Assembly: GCA_017467225.1 (NCBI GenBank)
Contig: JAFTSR010000109.1
Location: forward strand, 1-15,935
Direction: 5' to 3'
From: Clostridia bacterium
Lineage (GTDB): Bacteria; Bacillota_A; Clostridia; Oscillospirales; CAG-272
Length of the DNA: 15,935 nucleotides
The position numbers were made by a program, and so were the translations under genes. The notes beneath the pieces are model-generated. The model was not told where the DNA came from. It made no database searches and worked only from the letters and a program-made list of their open reading frames with translations. This document shows, in pieces, positions 7,971-15,254 of this stretch (the first letter of the stretch is position 1; each line of letters starts with the position of its first letter).

Positions 7971-10238
7971 TTAATCGGTTTCGTTCAGGTAGCGGAAGCT
8001 GACCGTCACAACCGTTCCGGGCGCCACCATTTCGCCGGCTGCAGGGCTCTGCGAAACGGCCACCGCACCGGCAGCGCTGGTATAGCTCTGCGCGCCCTCA
8101 ATGCGGATATTCAGGCCATTGTTGATCAGATGGCGGTTGGCGGAAAGTGCACTCATGCCGATGACATCCGGAACGCTCAGCGTATTCTCCGCCACCGCGT
8201 CGCCCGTATATACAACGACCATGCCGTTTTCCTTTTCAATTTTGGTACCACCCGTCGGGTTCTGCGACATGACGTATTCGCCGTCGCCTACAATTTTCAG
8301 CGTCAAGCCCAACCGATCCGTGCTCTTTTGCGCCTGGTTGAGGCTGTAATAACGAAGATTGGGAACCGTTACCGCCAGCTTGGCGAGCTCGGCCTCGCTG
8401 TAGACCGCCTCCACACCCAGGTGCGGCAGGATGGTCTCCATCAGATTGGCAACGTAAGGCGCTGCCACAACACTACCGTACAGCGTGCCCTTGGTCGGCT
8501 CATCGACCATGATCAGGGCGCACACTACCGGAGACTCCGCCGGTGCGTAAGCCACACAGGAGCAGATATACGCATCGTCCCGGTCGCTGTCGCCGATCTT
8601 CTCGGAGGTACCCGTCTTGGCCGCGATGCGGTAACCGGCCACATAGGCATTTCTCGCGCCGCCTGCGACCGATACACCCTCCTCCAGAATTTTGGAGATA
8701 GTATCGCAAACCTCGGTACTGACCACCTGACGCGTCTGCGTTGTACTTGTGCTTTCTATAATATTGCCGCTGTCATCCGTGATGGTCTGTACAACGTGCG
8801 GCGTGACAAGATAGCCGCCGTTCGCCACGGCACACAGCGCGCGCATGTGCTGAATGGGTGTGATTTTGAAGTTTTGTCCGAAGGATGCCGTTGCCAGATC
8901 AAGCACGGCAAATTTCGAAGGGTCGTGAAAAACGCTGTTACCCTCGCCGGACAGGTCAATGCCCGTCTTGGACAGATAACCAAACGCGCGGAAATAATCG
9001 TAGAAGGTCTCCTGCCCGACGCGCAGGCCGACTGCCATCAGAACCGGGTTACAGGACTGCTGAATACCGCCACAAAAATCGAGAGCGCCGTGGCCGACCA
9101 ACTTATGACAATGGATTTTGATTCCGTTGACCGTATAAACACCGCTGCAGTTGAAATGATCGGTCGTTTTGACCACGCCCTGCTCCAGTGCCATGGCGGC
9201 GGTAATGATCTTGAAGGTTGAACCGGGAATATACGCCTCGGTCAGCGCCTTATTCGACCAGCCTGAGAGCAAAAGCTCGCTTTTGAGCTTGGCATATTCC
9301 TCGCTGTCCCGGTCAAATCCCGAGGCGGTGAGCTTTGCCGCATCGTACGCATTCAGCGTCCACGGATCGTTCAGATCAAAGGTCGGATAGGTGGCCATGG
9401 CTAAAATGGCGCCCGTATTGGGATCCATCACCACGCCGCAGGCGCGGTTCTGTGCGCCCGACTCCTCATAGGCGATTTTGAGCTGCTCCTCCAGAGCAGA
9501 CTGTATAAAAACATCAACGGTGGTGGTCAGATTGTAGCCATCCACCGCCTCGATATATTCTTCATATTCATACGGCATCTCGTGCCCCTGTGCATCACGC
9601 GCAACGATGTATTTGCCGGGTGTGCCCGACAGCTGTGTATCGTAGCTGTATTCCAGACCGTAAAGGCCGGTGCCGTCGCTGCCGGTGAAGCCCAGAAGGT
9701 GAGCTGCCAGCGTGCCGTAGGGATAATACCGTGTTCCCGTTGCCTCCAGGTACACCATGCGCTCCAGCTCGTTATCATCGATAAAGGCCAGCACGCGATC
9801 GGCGGTTTCCTCATCCACCTGGCGAGCAATGGTACGGTCAAGATAATAGGTATATTCCAACTGCTTGCGGACAAAGTCCTCGGTGATTCCGTAGTCTTCT
9901 CCCAGCAAGGTGGAAAGCCCTTGAGTAATCAGCGCGGCGAAGTCCGTATCCTTACCGTCCTCTTGCGCCTCGGCCTGCTCCTCGGCAATGGTGCGAGGTG
10001 CGATAAATATGCGATAGGTCGTAATATTGGTAGCGATCAGAATACCGTTGGTATCGTAAATACTGCCTCGGTCCGCACGTACGGTGCTCTCGGTGGTCAT
10101 CTGCTCGATGACCTTGGCCTGGTAGGTATCATATTGCACCGTCTGAATCCACAAAATGCGGATCAGCAAAAGCACGATGGCACATGCCACAATCAGGCTG
10201 ACCACGCGCGCCCGTCGCAGTACACGCAGATGTATCAT
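7971..10238 (-). CDS. ftsI: Class B penicillin-binding protein with two PASTA domains (FtsI/PBP2B/SpoVD-like)
   Basis: This is the septal transpeptidase that cross-links peptidoglycan made by its FtsW/SpoVE partner outside the membrane. Residue numbers are from the ATG at 10238 (755 residues). The order is a basic N-terminus, one transmembrane segment (about 14-33), and a pedestal dimerisation domain starting VRADRGSIYDTNGILIA (about 54-70). The transpeptidase domain has all three catalytic motifs: STFK with Ser340, SCN (395-397) and KTGT (541-544). Two C-terminal PASTA repeats follow (about 620-680 and 686-749), each opening with VPNL or VPDVIG and ending with TV or VV strands. Two PASTA repeats recall B. 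subtilis PBP2B; SpoVD there has one. The start is ambiguous. The ATG has AAGGA only 4-5 bases upstream, while an in-frame TTG at 10250 has GAGGT about 8 bases upstream and would add four residues. It lies 77-89 bases after ftsL, and no second PBP gene follows. Confidence 0.95.
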   Translation of the reverse strand: MIHLRVLRRARVVSLIVACAIVLLLIRILWIQTVQYDTYQAKVIEQMTTESTVRADRGSIYDTNGILIATNITTYRIFIAPRTIAEEQAEAQEDGKDTDFAALITQGLSTLLGEDYGITEDFVRKQLEYTYYLDRTIARQVDEETADRVLAFIDDNELERMVYLEATGTRYYPYGTLAAHLLGFTGSDGTGLYGLEYSYDTQLSGTPGKYIVARDAQGHEMPYEYEEYIEAVDGYNLTTTVDVFIQSALEEQLKIAYEESGAQNRACGVVMDPNTGAILAMATYPTFDLNDPWTLNAYDAAKLTASGFDRDSEEYAKLKSELLLSGWSNKALTEAYIPGSTFKIITAAMALEQGVVKTTDHFNCSGVYTVNGIKIHCHKLVGHGALDFCGGIQQSCNPVLMAVGLRVGQETFYDYFRAFGYLSKTGIDLSGEGNSVFHDPSKFAVLDLATASFGQNFKITPIQHMRALCAVANGGYLVTPHVVQTITDDSGNIIESTSTTQTRQVVSTEVCDTISKILEEGVSVAGGARNAYVAGYRIAAKTGTSEKIGDSDRDDAYICSCVAYAPAESPVVCALIMVDEPTKGTLYGSVVAAPYVANLMETILPHLGVEAVYSEAELAKLAVTVPNLRYYSLNQAQKSTDRLGLTLKIVGDGEYVMSQNPTGGTKIEKENGMVVVYTGDAVAENTLSVPDVIGMSALSANRHLINNGLNIRIEGAQSYTSAAGAVAVSQSPAAGEMVAPGTVVTVSFRYLNETD

Positions 10239-10327
10239 GGATTCCTTCAAGCGTGGTAACCTCTCTTTCGGGACTGCCGTCGTCGTTTCGTTCGCGCTAT
10301 TCTATGCAAAAGCGCAAGGCTTTATGA

Positions 10328-11230
10328 CTAATCTCCGATGTGGATACCGATGGCCGCCAGCAGCGTTGCAAACGCGGTCTGTGTGTCATCCGGTTTTTCG
10401 TACACTTCAATATAGTTCTGCGCGTCTCGGCCAAGGTAGGTGCCTCTGACAAAGTCAGCGTCGACCATACCGTACTCCTCGGTCGCAATGCGGTAGATTT
10501 CCAGATAATCGATCTCGGACTCTAGGCGATCCTGCAGCAGCTGCGCCTCGTTGGAGAGCTGCGCCACCTCGCCCTTGAGCTCGCTGACGTCACTCTTGGC
10601 ACCCGCGACCATAACGGTTCCGGACACCAGCATCATCAGCGACACGGCAATGATCACAAAGCAAGCGACCATGGAAAGCGGGAATGCCTTCCCCTTCTCC
10701 CGACGGGGGAGCACACGGTCATCCGGCTCAAACCACTCGCGCGCCATTTGATCAACACGCGCGACAAGCGGCAACTTCTTTTTATTTTCTTTGGTTTTCT
10801 TTTGTTCGGAAGGGGTCCTGCAAAGGATCACACCGCTGTCCGTGCAATCCTTCGCAGTCACAGTATCCGTCGCACGCAGCTCACCTCTCGCAGTTGGCTT
10901 ACCTCGGCGACACTGTGAATAATACGCGGCAAAGTCATCAACAGTCATGTAAGCTTGACCACGGAAATTCCCGTGGCGGAAGCGGTCCCCCCGACCTTGT
11001 CCACCCGATACGCTCGCATACGTCTCGGGGGCGGACATACTGTATTCCTGCTCCATGGCGTCAATGTGCCTCTTCTCCTGTTTTACTGCCTCTTGCAAAC
11101 CTTTGTTGGCACAACGGGAAAGCAGAGCTCGCAGTGCGCGTCTCTGATCTTCAATACCATCATCCCCGTCAAAGCGGACAGCGTGGGAAACGGTTGCATA
11201 CTCGACCTTCAATTCCATTGCACTGTTCAT
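10328..11230 (-). CDS. ftsL: FtsL-like septum formation protein with a long N-terminal extension
   Basis: FtsL is a small bitopic divisome protein that pairs with DivIC and DivIB and activates the septal synthase. The C-terminal 120 residues fit: one transmembrane segment at about 184-206 (PLSMVACFVIIAVSLMM), a coiled coil at about 212-240 (SDVSELKGEVAQLSNEA), and the EIYRIATEEYGMVDADF motif (244-260) seen in FtsL/DivIC proteins before a short tail. Position between rsmH and the PBP gene supports the call. The first 180 residues are unlike ordinary FtsL. They are hydrophilic and charged, with four cysteines (40, 107, 129, 137) and a Lys-rich patch (EQKKTKENKKK, 142-152), and I recognise no domain. 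The start is well supported by AAAGGAG ending 7 bases before the ATG at 11230. At 300 residues it is more than twice the usual length of about 110-130. The name rests on topology and synteny. Confidence 0.8.
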   Translation of the reverse strand: MNSAMELKVEYATVSHAVRFDGDDGIEDQRRALRALLSRCANKGLQEAVKQEKRHIDAMEQEYSMSAPETYASVSGGQGRGDRFRHGNFRGQAYMTVDDFAAYYSQCRRGKPTARGELRATDTVTAKDCTDSGVILCRTPSEQKKTKENKKKLPLVARVDQMAREWFEPDDRVLPRREKGKAFPLSMVACFVIIAVSLMMLVSGTVMVAGAKSDVSELKGEVAQLSNEAQLLQDRLESEIDYLEIYRIATEEYGMVDADFVRGTYLGRDAQNYIEVYEKPDDTQTAFATLLAAIGIHIGD

Positions 11231-11267
11231 GCGAGTTCTCCTTTCTCAAGACTTCAAAGGGTAATGC

Positions 11268-12221
11268 CTAAATTTTGGTGGCGACCCTGAGCTTTGCGCT
11301 GCGGGAGCGAGGATTTTCCTCCAGTTCCTTATCGCAAGGCAGGATCGGCTTGCGTGTTTCCACGCGGATGCGCGGCACGTTCCCGCACACGCAAACGGGA
11401 AGGCCTCTGGGGCAGGTGCAGCCCTGCGCCAAGGACGCGTAGGTCTGCTTGACCATGCGGTCCTCCAGAGAGTGGAAGGTGATAACGGCAACTCTGCCGC
11501 CCGGCGCCAGCATGTCCACAGCAGCCTGCACGGCAGGCTTGATAACATCCAGCTCCGCATTCACCTCGATGCGGATTGCCTGAAAGGTTCGCTTGGCGGG
11601 ATGATGTCCGCCCTCCTTGGCTGCCGCCGGCATCGCGCCCTTGATCAGCGCAACCAGCTCGCCCGTGGTGCAGATGGGCTTGTCCTCTCTTGCGCGAACG
11701 ATCGCCGCAGCAATTTTGGGAGCATAGCGCTCTTCACCGTACTCGTATATAATTCTCTTTAACTCTTGTTCGCTGTAGCCGTTGACCACCTCGTACGCGC
11801 TTTTGGGATTTCTGTTATCCATGCGCATATCCAGCGGTGCGTCCTTTTGGTAGGAAAAGCCTCGCTCGGCGGTATCCAGCTGATAGGAGGAAACGCCAAG
11901 GTCTAAAAGCATGCCGTCGATCTGCTCAATGCCGAGCGACTGACAGGCGCTGCGCACCTCGCGGAAATTGCATCGCACGAAGCTGACGCGATCCGCAAAC
12001 GGCTTGAGCTTCTCACTCGCTGCCGCGATGGCGTCTGCGTCCTGATCCAGACAGATCAGCCGTCCGCCGCCGGTGAGCCGTTTGGCGATCTCGTAGGAAT
12101 GTCCGCCACCGCCGGTGGTGCCATCCACGTAAATGCCGTCGGGCTTGATATTCAGTCCCTCGATGCACTCGTCCAGAAGAACTGAGCGATGCACGAAGTT
12201 GATTTCATTCTCGCCGCTCAT
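11268..12221 (-). CDS. rsmH: 16S rRNA (cytosine-1402-N4) methyltransferase RsmH (MraW)
   Basis: RsmH uses S-adenosylmethionine to N4-methylate C1402 in the ribosomal P site of 16S rRNA, and is conserved at the head of dcw clusters. The 317-residue protein begins with the family's [13 protein letters not shown] (11-23). It then has the SAM loop [15 protein letters not shown] (31-45) and the acidic [11 protein letters not shown] (55-65), followed by [41 protein letters not shown] and the C-terminal [15 protein letters not shown]. All are diagnostic. The ATG at 12221 overlaps the mraZ stop codon by one base (TAATG), so its translation is probably coupled to mraZ. ftsL begins 37 bases after its stop. 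Length is normal. Confidence 0.97.
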   Translation of the reverse strand: MSGENEINFVHRSVLLDECIEGLNIKPDGIYVDGTTGGGGHSYEIAKRLTGGGRLICLDQDADAIAAASEKLKPFADRVSFVRCNFREVRSACQSLGIEQIDGMLLDLGVSSYQLDTAERGFSYQKDAPLDMRMDNRNPKSAYEVVNGYSEQELKRIIYEYGEERYAPKIAAAIVRAREDKPICTTGELVALIKGAMPAAAKEGGHHPAKRTFQAIRIEVNAELDVIKPAVQAAVDMLAPGGRVAVITFHSLEDRMVKQTYASLAQGCTCPRGLPVCVCGNVPRIRVETRKPILPCDKELEENPRSRSAKLRVATKI

Positions 12222-12643
12222 TACAGTCCGTTCTCCTCCAGGAGTGCACGAAGCTCTGCGTCATCCTGCGATGCCATGAATGCGTCGTACTTGTCCTCTG
12301 CCCAGATCTCGGCGTAATCGTAGCAGCCGATGACCACGATGTTCTTTTCCAGTTCGGCAAACTCCACAAGCTTGGCGGGGATCAGGACACGTCCCTGGCT
12401 GTCAGGCGTTACCTGTGCGGCTGAGCTGTGCAGCACGCGCATGGCCTTCTCGGCAATGGCTCTGGGCTGCGCTTTGATGGGAGCGATATACTCCGCCCAA
12501 CCGTCCAAAGAGTACATCTTCAAGCACTTCTCGCGAATATCACGAACCATCATGAAGGTCTCGCCCAGCTCTTCGCGCAGCTTGGACGGTACGAATATTC
12601 TGTTTTTCTGATCCAGTGTCGGTCTGAATTCGCCCGTCAACAT
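12221..12643 (-). CDS. mraZ: Transcriptional regulator MraZ
   Basis: MraZ is a DNA-binding protein with two AbrB/SpoVT-like half-domains that assembles into a ring and controls the dcw operon from repeats in its own leader. The 140-residue protein is normal in size. The first half opens [26 protein letters not shown] (the signature DxKxRxxxP at about 11-19). The second half opens with [19 protein letters not shown], carrying the matching DxxGRVLIP motif at about 80-88. A purine-rich site, GAGAGG, lies 9 bases before the ATG at 12643. It is the first gene after a 438-base intergenic region with a strong promoter and four tandem repeats that fit a MraZ operator, so autoregulation of the whole run is likely. 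It shares one base with rsmH. Confidence 0.96.
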   Translation of the reverse strand: MLTGEFRPTLDQKNRIFVPSKLREELGETFMMVRDIREKCLKMYSLDGWAEYIAPIKAQPRAIAEKAMRVLHSSAAQVTPDSQGRVLIPAKLVEFAELEKNIVVIGCYDYAEIWAEDKYDAFMASQDDAELRALLEENGL

Positions 12644-12741
12644 GCTCTCTTACCTCTCTTTACTTGTTTGTCTGCTTTTCGGGGTTCGAACGTTCGCCAA
12701 AATGCTGCTTTCGTGGTCGTCCGCCTCATTTTCGGCGTCGT

Positions 12742-12781
12742 TTTCCACCACTTTGCTCATTTTCGCTCCATTCTTCACCAC
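12742..12781 (-). promoter_or_regulatory. Putative MraZ operator: four 10-bp tandem repeats in the mraZ leader
   Basis: On the minus strand four consecutive 10-base units run without gaps: GTGGTGAAGA (12772-12781), ATGGAGCGAA (12762-12771), AATGAGCAAA (12752-12761) and GTGGTGGAAA (12742-12751). The consensus is roughly RTGGWG followed by purines and A. Three of the four have TGG in the same register. Characterised MraZ operators are short TGG/GTG-containing direct repeats with a 10-base period in the mraZ leader, so the match in sequence, period and place is good. The block begins about 7 bases after the predicted transcription start. Binding is inferred. Confidence 0.72.
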
Positions 12782-12793
12782 CGTGACACCACA

Positions 12794-12822
12794 ATTATAC
12801 ACAATAATGTGGGATTTCGCAA
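12794..12822 (-). promoter_or_regulatory. Sigma-A promoter of the mraZ/dcw operon (TTGCGA-17 bp-TATAAT)
   Basis: On the minus strand the -35 box TTGCGA (12817-12822) and a perfect -10 box TATAAT (12794-12799) are 17 bases apart. The predicted transcription start is near 12787, giving a leader of about 144 bases that contains the MraZ repeats. No other promoter of comparable quality was seen between here and the ftsZ promoter, so this one probably drives mraZ through divIB. Confidence 0.82.
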
Positions 12823-13081
12823 GAGGTAAGCGTGAATTTTTTTGGAAATTTTTCAGTTTTTCCGTTTTTTCCTGTCACATTCCAACGAATTTCGTCACCG
12901 TATCTATTGCTTTTTTCCATCACTTCTTTTTTTATCTATATTTTCTATTTTCTTCCATTTTTTAGCCGTAAGAAATCCGAAAAAAAGACGATGAATGATG
13001 GAAAAACACAGTTCACGGCCAGATTGCGGCGTGCCGAGTGGAGCAATTTCCCACAGCAGCCGTTTGACCTTGGAAAGGACT
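12823..13081. other. AT-rich spacer between spoVAF and the mraZ promoter
   Basis: This gene-free stretch is much richer in A/T than the flanking genes. Immediately upstream of the mraZ -35 box are A-tracts on the minus strand centred near 12840, 12850, 12859 and 12868. That is close to one per helical turn, suggesting intrinsic curvature or an UP element. An 11-base inverted repeat (12912-12922 with 12996-13006) spans a 73-base loop. A modest hairpin (13014-13033) followed by five Ts on the minus strand (13002-13006) is a weak candidate terminator for spoVAF. No credible ORF or RNA gene was recognised. Confidence 0.5.
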
Positions 13082-14581
13082 TCAGGTATGCTGCGGCGGA
13101 CGCGCTGCACGGCGATCGGAGGCGCTTCCGACCGGGCTTCTCTCCTCCCTTTTCCGCAGGCGAAAGACGAGCGACAAGAGTGCTTTGCCGTCAAACGGGA
13201 TCAGGGGATACAGATACGAGCGATCCAGATCGGCCGTGGTGTTGGTGGCCAACAGCACGATGATGATCACAACGCCTGCCACAAATCCCCACAGGCCAAA
13301 GGCCGCCGTCAGAAGCAGCAGCAAAATGCGCAAAAACTTAATAGCATAACCCAGCTCGTACGAGCGCTGGGTATAGTTGGCGATGGCGACGAACGCCATA
13401 TACAAAATGACCTCCGGGATCAGCCAGCCGATCTGCACGGCGAAGTCGCCAAGAATCAGACCACCGACCACCGAGAGCGAATTGGACAGCATCGAGGGGG
13501 TATTGAGCGAGGCCATGCGCAAGCCGTCAATGATAAATTCCACCAGTAACAGCTGAGCAAACAGCGGAATGCGCCCGGTGTCCTCGGGAATGATAAACGA
13601 CAGCCAGGGCGGAACGAGGACGGTATGCTGCACCAGAAGATACCACGCCGGCACAAAAAACAGAGCCAGGAAAAAGATGATCAACCGCAAAAGGCGGATA
13701 TACGTGCCCGTCAGCGGCGGAAAATAAAAATCATTGGTCTCCTGCAAAAAGTCAAAAATGCTTGTCGGCAGAACCATCACCTGCGGACTGTTGTCGCAGA
13801 TGAGAAGAATGCTTCCCTCCAGCAGCTGTGCCGCCGCAGCATCCGGACGTTCGGTCATGCGGATTTTGGGAAAGGGATTGTACCACCGCCGCGGAATCAG
13901 CACCTCCATCAGCGATTCCTGCCCCATGGTCAGCGCATCCAGCTGCAGCGAGGACAGCCGCGCCTTGAGCGACTCGACCCGCCGCGCATCGGCGCGATCC
14001 TTCATATAACAAAGGCAAACGTCGCTGCGCGAGTATTTACCGACGGCAAAGTAGGTCATAGTCAGCGCGGGATGCCGAATTCTGCGGCGGATGAGGGCGG
14101 TATTGAAGATCATAGTCTCAACAAAGCCGTCGCGCGCACCGCGCATGACCAGATCGCCCTGCGGCTCACTGGTATCTCGTGCGGGATAGGAGCGCGCATC
14201 CACCACCATGCACTCCGCGCCAAAGCTTGAGCCCAGAATGACCGTGGCACCCGAGAGCAGCGAGCGCAAAATGCTCTCTCCGTCCGCGCTGACCTCGCTC
14301 TCCACGTAGGGCATATTTTTTTGCATGAACGCCGTGGCACTCATGCCGTCAAGTCCTTGCAAGCCCATCAGATGCATAATCACCTTGGTCATGGTGCCGT
14401 CCTTGACAAAGCCATCAATATAATAAAGCGTCAGCTCATCCTGCCCGATGCGAATCGTCTTTTTGAGCAGATCAAAGCTGTCGTCAATAGCAAGTATCTG
14501 ATCCATGCGGCGCACGTTATCCGCATAGCTCTCGCTCAGTATCAGCGGTGCCGCAGCACGCGCCTCTTGCGTTACACCCAT
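13082..14581 (-). CDS. spoVAF: SpoVAF-like GerA-family spore germination membrane protein
   Basis: SpoVAF is a GerAA-type protein of the spore inner membrane that promotes germination; in B. subtilis it ends the spoVA operon expressed under sigma-G. The 499-residue protein has a large soluble N-terminal domain (about 1-290) followed by about five hydrophobic segments (297-317, 337-354, 366-380, 386-402, 412-447). Family marks include LYYIDGFVKDGTMTKV (52-67), SEPQGDLVMRGARDGFVET (138-156), FNTALIRRRIRHP (159-171), NPFPKIRMTERPDAAAAQLLEG (235-256), the IPEDTGRIPLFAQ loop (331-343) and the end YLYPLIPFDGKALL (456-469). These fit SpoVAF better than nutrient-receptor GerAA subunits. The start has AAAGGAG about 10 bases upstream. 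No other spoVA gene or gerB/gerC partner is adjacent, so it stands alone, bounded by a terminator upstream and the dcw promoter downstream. The C-terminal 25 residues are a low-complexity basic tail. Confidence 0.88.
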   Translation of the reverse strand: MGVTQEARAAAPLILSESYADNVRRMDQILAIDDSFDLLKKTIRIGQDELTLYYIDGFVKDGTMTKVIMHLMGLQGLDGMSATAFMQKNMPYVESEVSADGESILRSLLSGATVILGSSFGAECMVVDARSYPARDTSEPQGDLVMRGARDGFVETMIFNTALIRRRIRHPALTMTYFAVGKYSRSDVCLCYMKDRADARRVESLKARLSSLQLDALTMGQESLMEVLIPRRWYNPFPKIRMTERPDAAAAQLLEGSILLICDNSPQVMVLPTSIFDFLQETNDFYFPPLTGTYIRLLRLIIFFLALFFVPAWYLLVQHTVLVPPWLSFIIPEDTGRIPLFAQLLLVEFIIDGLRMASLNTPSMLSNSLSVVGGLILGDFAVQIGWLIPEVILYMAFVAIANYTQRSYELGYAIKFLRILLLLLTAAFGLWGFVAGVVIIIVLLATNTTADLDRSYLYPLIPFDGKALLSLVFRLRKREERSPVGSASDRRAARPPQHT

Positions 14582-14630
14582 ATATATATTTCTCCTTTAT
14601 TGGATCAAGTTGCGTATCCTTTACACACAT

Positions 14631-14659
14631 TATTTTGCACCGCAAAGTCAAAATCATAC
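14631..14659 (-). promoter_or_regulatory. Candidate sigma-G/sigma-F promoter for spoVAF
   Basis: On the minus strand GTATG (14655-14659) fits the forespore -35 consensus GHATR. CAAAATA (14631-14637), 17 bases downstream, resembles the -10 consensus CATNNTA with one mismatch. It lies just after the upstream terminator and about 50 bases before the spoVAF start, where a forespore promoter is expected. These motifs are degenerate, so the call leans on context. Confidence 0.42.
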
Positions 14660-14672
14660 TGAAAATTCGCGC

Positions 14673-14709
14673 AAAAAAAGAACGCCGCCGCAAAAGCGCA
14701 ACAGCGTTC
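14673..14709 (-). terminator. Intrinsic terminator of the SGNH/DUF4358 unit
   Basis: On the minus strand a 30-base inverted repeat (14680-14709) begins GAACGC and ends GCGTTC. It forms a stem of about 12 pairs, three of them G-U, around a 6-base loop, and seven Ts follow directly (14673-14679). It starts 15 bases after the DUF4358 gene stops, so it is a textbook Rho-independent terminator separating that gene from spoVAF. Confidence 0.9.
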
Positions 14710-14723
14710 CTTCCATATTCTCA

Positions 14724-15230
14724 TTATTCTGCGATGGCAGCCTTGATTGCGTCGGTCGCGGCGCTCTCGTCACTCTCGGACAAAATGCCGAAGCAAACGT
14801 ACTGACCGAGAACCAGCACGTACCGGTTCTGAATTTTATCCAGCTCGGCCTGATTGTAGTTGGAGGCAAATCCGTGCAGATACTCGCCCTGTCCGTCAAC
14901 GTACACCTGTACCATCTTGCGCACAGGCTCGGTGCTCTGTCCCTCCTTGACGCGAAAGACGCCAAACTGGTCTACGTTGGTTCCCTCGCTGTGGTAAGCG
15001 ATGCAGCAATCCGTGACGTTGGCGTAGGCCGCCTCGGTATCAAAATAGACCGCATAGGTATCACCGTCCGCCAGATAATATTCGCCGCTCTCGTCCGCAA
15101 GGGCTGAAATGATCCCCTCGGTCAGCGTCTGTGCGCTGATATCAGCGCGATACGTTGCCGAGCAAGCGCCAAGCGTCAGAGCCAGCAGCAGGGCGGTCGC
15201 CAGCGCGACCACGATATAGCGTTTTTTCAT
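14724..15230 (-). CDS. DUF4358-type lipoprotein
   Basis: This is a predicted secreted lipoprotein of 168 residues. The N-terminus is MKKR followed by a hydrophobic stretch and the lipobox LGAC, with the lipidated Cys at residue 23, so the mature protein should be anchored on the outer face of the membrane. The mature part has the layout of the clostridial DUF4358 family: an opening AQTLTEGIISAL, a central strand CIAYHSEGTNVDQFGVFRVKEGQ, and a closing NRYVLVLGQYVCFGI. The family's biochemical role is unknown. From memory it often sits with SGNH hydrolases and MBOAT acyltransferases, which hints at envelope polymer acylation, but that is inference. I chose the ATG at 15230 because AAGGAG lies 8 bases upstream; the in-frame GTG at 15239 overlaps that site. 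It follows the SGNH gene by 24 bases and ends at a strong terminator. Confidence 0.78.
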   Translation of the reverse strand: MKKRYIVVALATALLLALTLGACSATYRADISAQTLTEGIISALADESGEYYLADGDTYAVYFDTEAAYANVTDCCIAYHSEGTNVDQFGVFRVKEGQSTEPVRKMVQVYVDGQGEYLHGFASNYNQAELDKIQNRYVLVLGQYVCFGILSESDESAATDAIKAAIAE

Positions 15231-15254
15231 GTCATTCACTCCTTCGAAAAAATG

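Noticed and set aside
7887..9221. Open frame of 444 codons on the plus strand opposite the PBP gene
   Set aside because: It lies fully antisense to a gene with all catalytic motifs and shows no recognisable domain or good ribosome binding site. Long antisense frames are expected here from the codon bias of the real genes.
12904..13194. Minus-strand open frame of 96 codons overlapping the 3' end of spoVAF
   Set aside because: I considered it as a frameshifted SpoVAF tail or a small gene. The spoVAF frame already reaches the family's usual C-terminal motif before its stop, and the small frame has no ribosome binding site or family resemblance.
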